Assembly (NCBI GenBank): GCA_001898425.1
Contig: MKTV01000060.1
Location: 154,154 to 196,912, forward strand
DNA: 42,759 bases
Source: Rhodospirillales bacterium 69-11
GTDB taxonomy: Bacteria > Pseudomonadota > Alphaproteobacteria > Acetobacterales > Acetobacteraceae
Direction of reading: 5' to 3'
This document shows, piece after piece, positions 41,141 to 42,759 of this stretch (position 1 is the first letter of the stretch; each line of letters starts with the position of its first letter). The notes below the pieces were generated by a model, which saw only the letters and a program-made list of their open reading frames with translations, did not search any database and had not been told where the DNA came from. The translations under genes were made by a program, and so were the position numbers.

Positions 41141-42759
41141 ATGCCGAAGCTGCGCCGCACCGTGGGCGATCGCGTCCGCGGATTCGTCAAGGACTGGTCC
41201 CTCCCCCGCCAGATCGCGGGCGAAAGCCCCATGTCCAAGGCCGCCGAAAGCACCACGTCGCGCAGCCTGCGCCCCAGACTCGAGCAGGCGGACACGATCG
41301 GAACCTCCATCTGCCCGTTCTGCGCCGTCGGCTGCGCGCAGCTCGTCTATGCGAAGAACGGCAAGCCCCTCCACATCGAGGGTGATCCGCGCAGCCCGGT
41401 GAACCAGGGCACGCTCTGCCCCAAGGGCGGCGCCACGTTCGGCATGCTCACCAGCCCGCAGCGCGTCGCGACGGTGCTCTATCGCGCGCCGCACGCGACC
41501 GAGTGGGAAGCAAAACCGCTCGACTGGGCGATGGACCGCATCGCCTTCCTGACCAAGCGAACGCGCGACGAAACCTTCGTGGAGGACCTGCCTGACGGCA
41601 CGAAGGTCAACCACACGCTGGGCATCGGGTCGCTGGGCGGGGCAACGCTCGACAACGAAGAGAACTACCTGATCAAGAAACTCTTCAACGGCGGGCTTGG
41701 CATCGTCTCGATCGAGAACCAGGCCAGGATCTGACACTCCTCCTCGGTGCCCAGTTTGGGCACCTCCTTCGGACGCGGCGCGGCGACCATGTCGGAATGG
41801 GGCATGGCCAATTCGGACTGCATCATCACGATGGGGTCCAACATGGCCGAGAACCATCCGATCGCCTGGCGCTTCGCCATGCAGGCCAAGGCGCGCGGCG
41901 CCACGCTGATCCATGTCGACCCGCGCTTCACCCGCACCGGCGCCATGTGCGACCTGCACGCGCCGATCCGGTCGGGCTCCGATATCGCGTTCCTGGGCGG
42001 CATCATCCGCCACATCCTGGAGAACGACCTCTGGTTCCGTGACTACGCGATGGCCTACACCAACATCGCGACGATCATCGAGGATGGGTTCGAGGACGTC
42101 GACGCGCTGGACGGGCTGTTCTCCGGCTTTCACAAGGAGGACGGGCATTACGAGGTCGGCACCTGGCAGTATCGCGGCAAGCAGGTGCCCTCCCCGCTCG
42201 CGGAGCATCACGTCAGCAGCGGGGAGACGATGTTCGGCGCGCGGCATCTGGGCGAGAGCCCGCCGCCCGAAGACCCGACCCTGCAGCACCCGAATTGCGT
42301 CTACCAGATCATGCGCCGCCACTTCGCGCGCTACACGCCCGAGATGGTGCAGCAGACCACCGGCTGCCCGCAGGACGTGTTCCTGAAGGTTTGCGACGCG
42401 CTGGTGCGCAACTCGGGGCGGGAGCGGACCAGCGCCTTCGCCTACGCGGTCGGCTGGACGCACCACTCCACCGGCGTGCAGATCATCCGCGCCGCCTGCA
42501 TCATCCAGGCGCTGCTGGGCAATATCGGCCGCCCCGGCGGCGGCATCCTGGCACTGCGGGGGCACACCAGCATCCAGGGCAGCACGGACATCCCGACGCT
42601 GTACAACATGCTGCCGACCTATCTCGCCCAGCCGAACGCGATGCAGGCGCACACCGACTTCAAGACCTTCCTGCAGAAGGAGACGCCCGAGAGCGGCTGG
42701 TGGCACAACTTCCCGAAATACATCGTCTCGCTGCTGAAGGCCTGGTACGGCGAGCACGC
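41141..42759 (+). CDS. Selenocysteine formate dehydrogenase catalytic subunit, 3' end beyond window
   Basis: 539 complete codons are visible. The TGA at 41732-41734 is read as Sec198; translation continues in frame as HSSSVPSLGTSFGRGAATMSEWGMANSDC, the conserved context after the active-site Sec. The N-terminal [4Fe-4S] site is Cys58, Cys61, Cys65 and Cys93. The molybdopterin domains continue with RGATLIHVDPRFTRTGAMCDLH, IRSGSDIAFLGGIIRHILENDLWFRDYA, and GRPGGGILALRGHTSIQGSTDIPTLYNMLP. There is no twin-arginine signal, so the active site probably faces the cytoplasm, as in the NrfD-linked subgroup. AGGAGAG precedes the ATG. Its partner subunits are at 29.2-31.1 kb, unless others follow beyond the window. 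Confidence 0.95.
41746..41764 (+). promoter_or_regulatory. Bacterial SECIS hairpin
   Basis: GGTGCCC-AGTTT-GGGCACC, a perfect seven-pair stem with a five-base loop beginning AG, starts 11 bases after the UGA. The loop lies about 19-23 bases downstream of the UGA, in the range known for bacterial SECIS elements, and has the expected G near the 5' side of the loop. It lies inside the coding sequence. Confidence 0.85.

Noticed and set aside
41141-41240. Twin-arginine signal on the formate dehydrogenase catalytic subunit
   Set aside because: An Arg-Arg pair is present near the N-terminus but no hydrophobic segment or FLK-type motif follows.
41735-42759. Formate dehydrogenase as a pseudogene broken by a stop at 41732
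   Set aside because: The stop is UGA at the known Sec position, followed by a SECIS hairpin and an intact frame; all Sec genes are present nearby.

Overview
The window is chromosomal DNA of a very GC-rich alphaproteobacterium. FlbT and FlaF, which are specific to alphaproteobacterial flagellar systems, sit beside a DUF1217 gene and two sigma-54-type flagellar promoters. The Ala/Pro/Arg-rich protein style suggests Acetobacteraceae or a neighbouring family, but that placement is an inference. No rRNA, CRISPR array, insertion sequence or phage gene was seen.

Layout. 1-4.9 kb: a leftward type I secretion ABC transporter with a cysteine-less C39-like domain (runs off the left edge), then rightward tldD, a gene for a short leader followed by eight identical 17-residue repeats, and a DUF6065-like protein. 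5.0-8.1 kb: a CDF metal transporter, a PduO-type corrinoid adenosyltransferase, a FlaG-like protein and a GT4-type glycosyltransferase. 8.3-22.0 kb: a flagellar island, leftward flgE-flgK-flgL, flagellin, flbT-flaF, DUF1217, a TPR-methyltransferase and a TPR-GT41 glycosyltransferase, and rightward fliK-flgD. 22.2-28.8 kb: housekeeping and accessory genes (SDR, DHCW-type cupin, LLM flavin oxidoreductase, TehA/SLAC1-type carrier, metallophosphoesterase, nucleotidyltransferase, second CDF carrier). 28.8-31.1 kb: Fe-S and NrfD-like membrane subunits of a formate dehydrogenase. 31.3-34.1 kb: three copies of an 83-residue secreted protein of unknown family, with a LysR regulator and a dinucleotide-binding reductase between the second and third. 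34.3-40.0 kb: tRNA-Sec, selB, selA, divergent selD and an AI-2E-family membrane protein. 40.4-41.0 kb: a HigB/HigA-type toxin-antitoxin pair with a perfect palindromic operator. 41.1 kb to the end: the formate dehydrogenase catalytic subunit with an in-frame UGA (Sec198) and a SECIS-like hairpin.

How the genes work together. The selenium genes form a complete set: SelD makes selenophosphate, SelA converts seryl-tRNA-Sec, SelB delivers it, and the formate dehydrogenase uses it. The catalytic subunit lies about 10 kb from the NrfD gene, which is unusual. The GT41 and methyltransferase genes follow flbT-flaF closely on the same strand, so they may modify flagellin. The FlaG-like gene at 6.6 kb shares an upstream motif with the flagellin gene at exactly the same distance from the start codon.

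The best candidate for something undescribed is the repeat gene at 3.57-4.05 kb. Its eight units differ only at third codon positions, so the peptide sequence itself appears to be under strong selection. With TldD, an export ABC transporter and an unknown-family protein alongside, it could be a multi-core peptide precursor system; that reading is untested.
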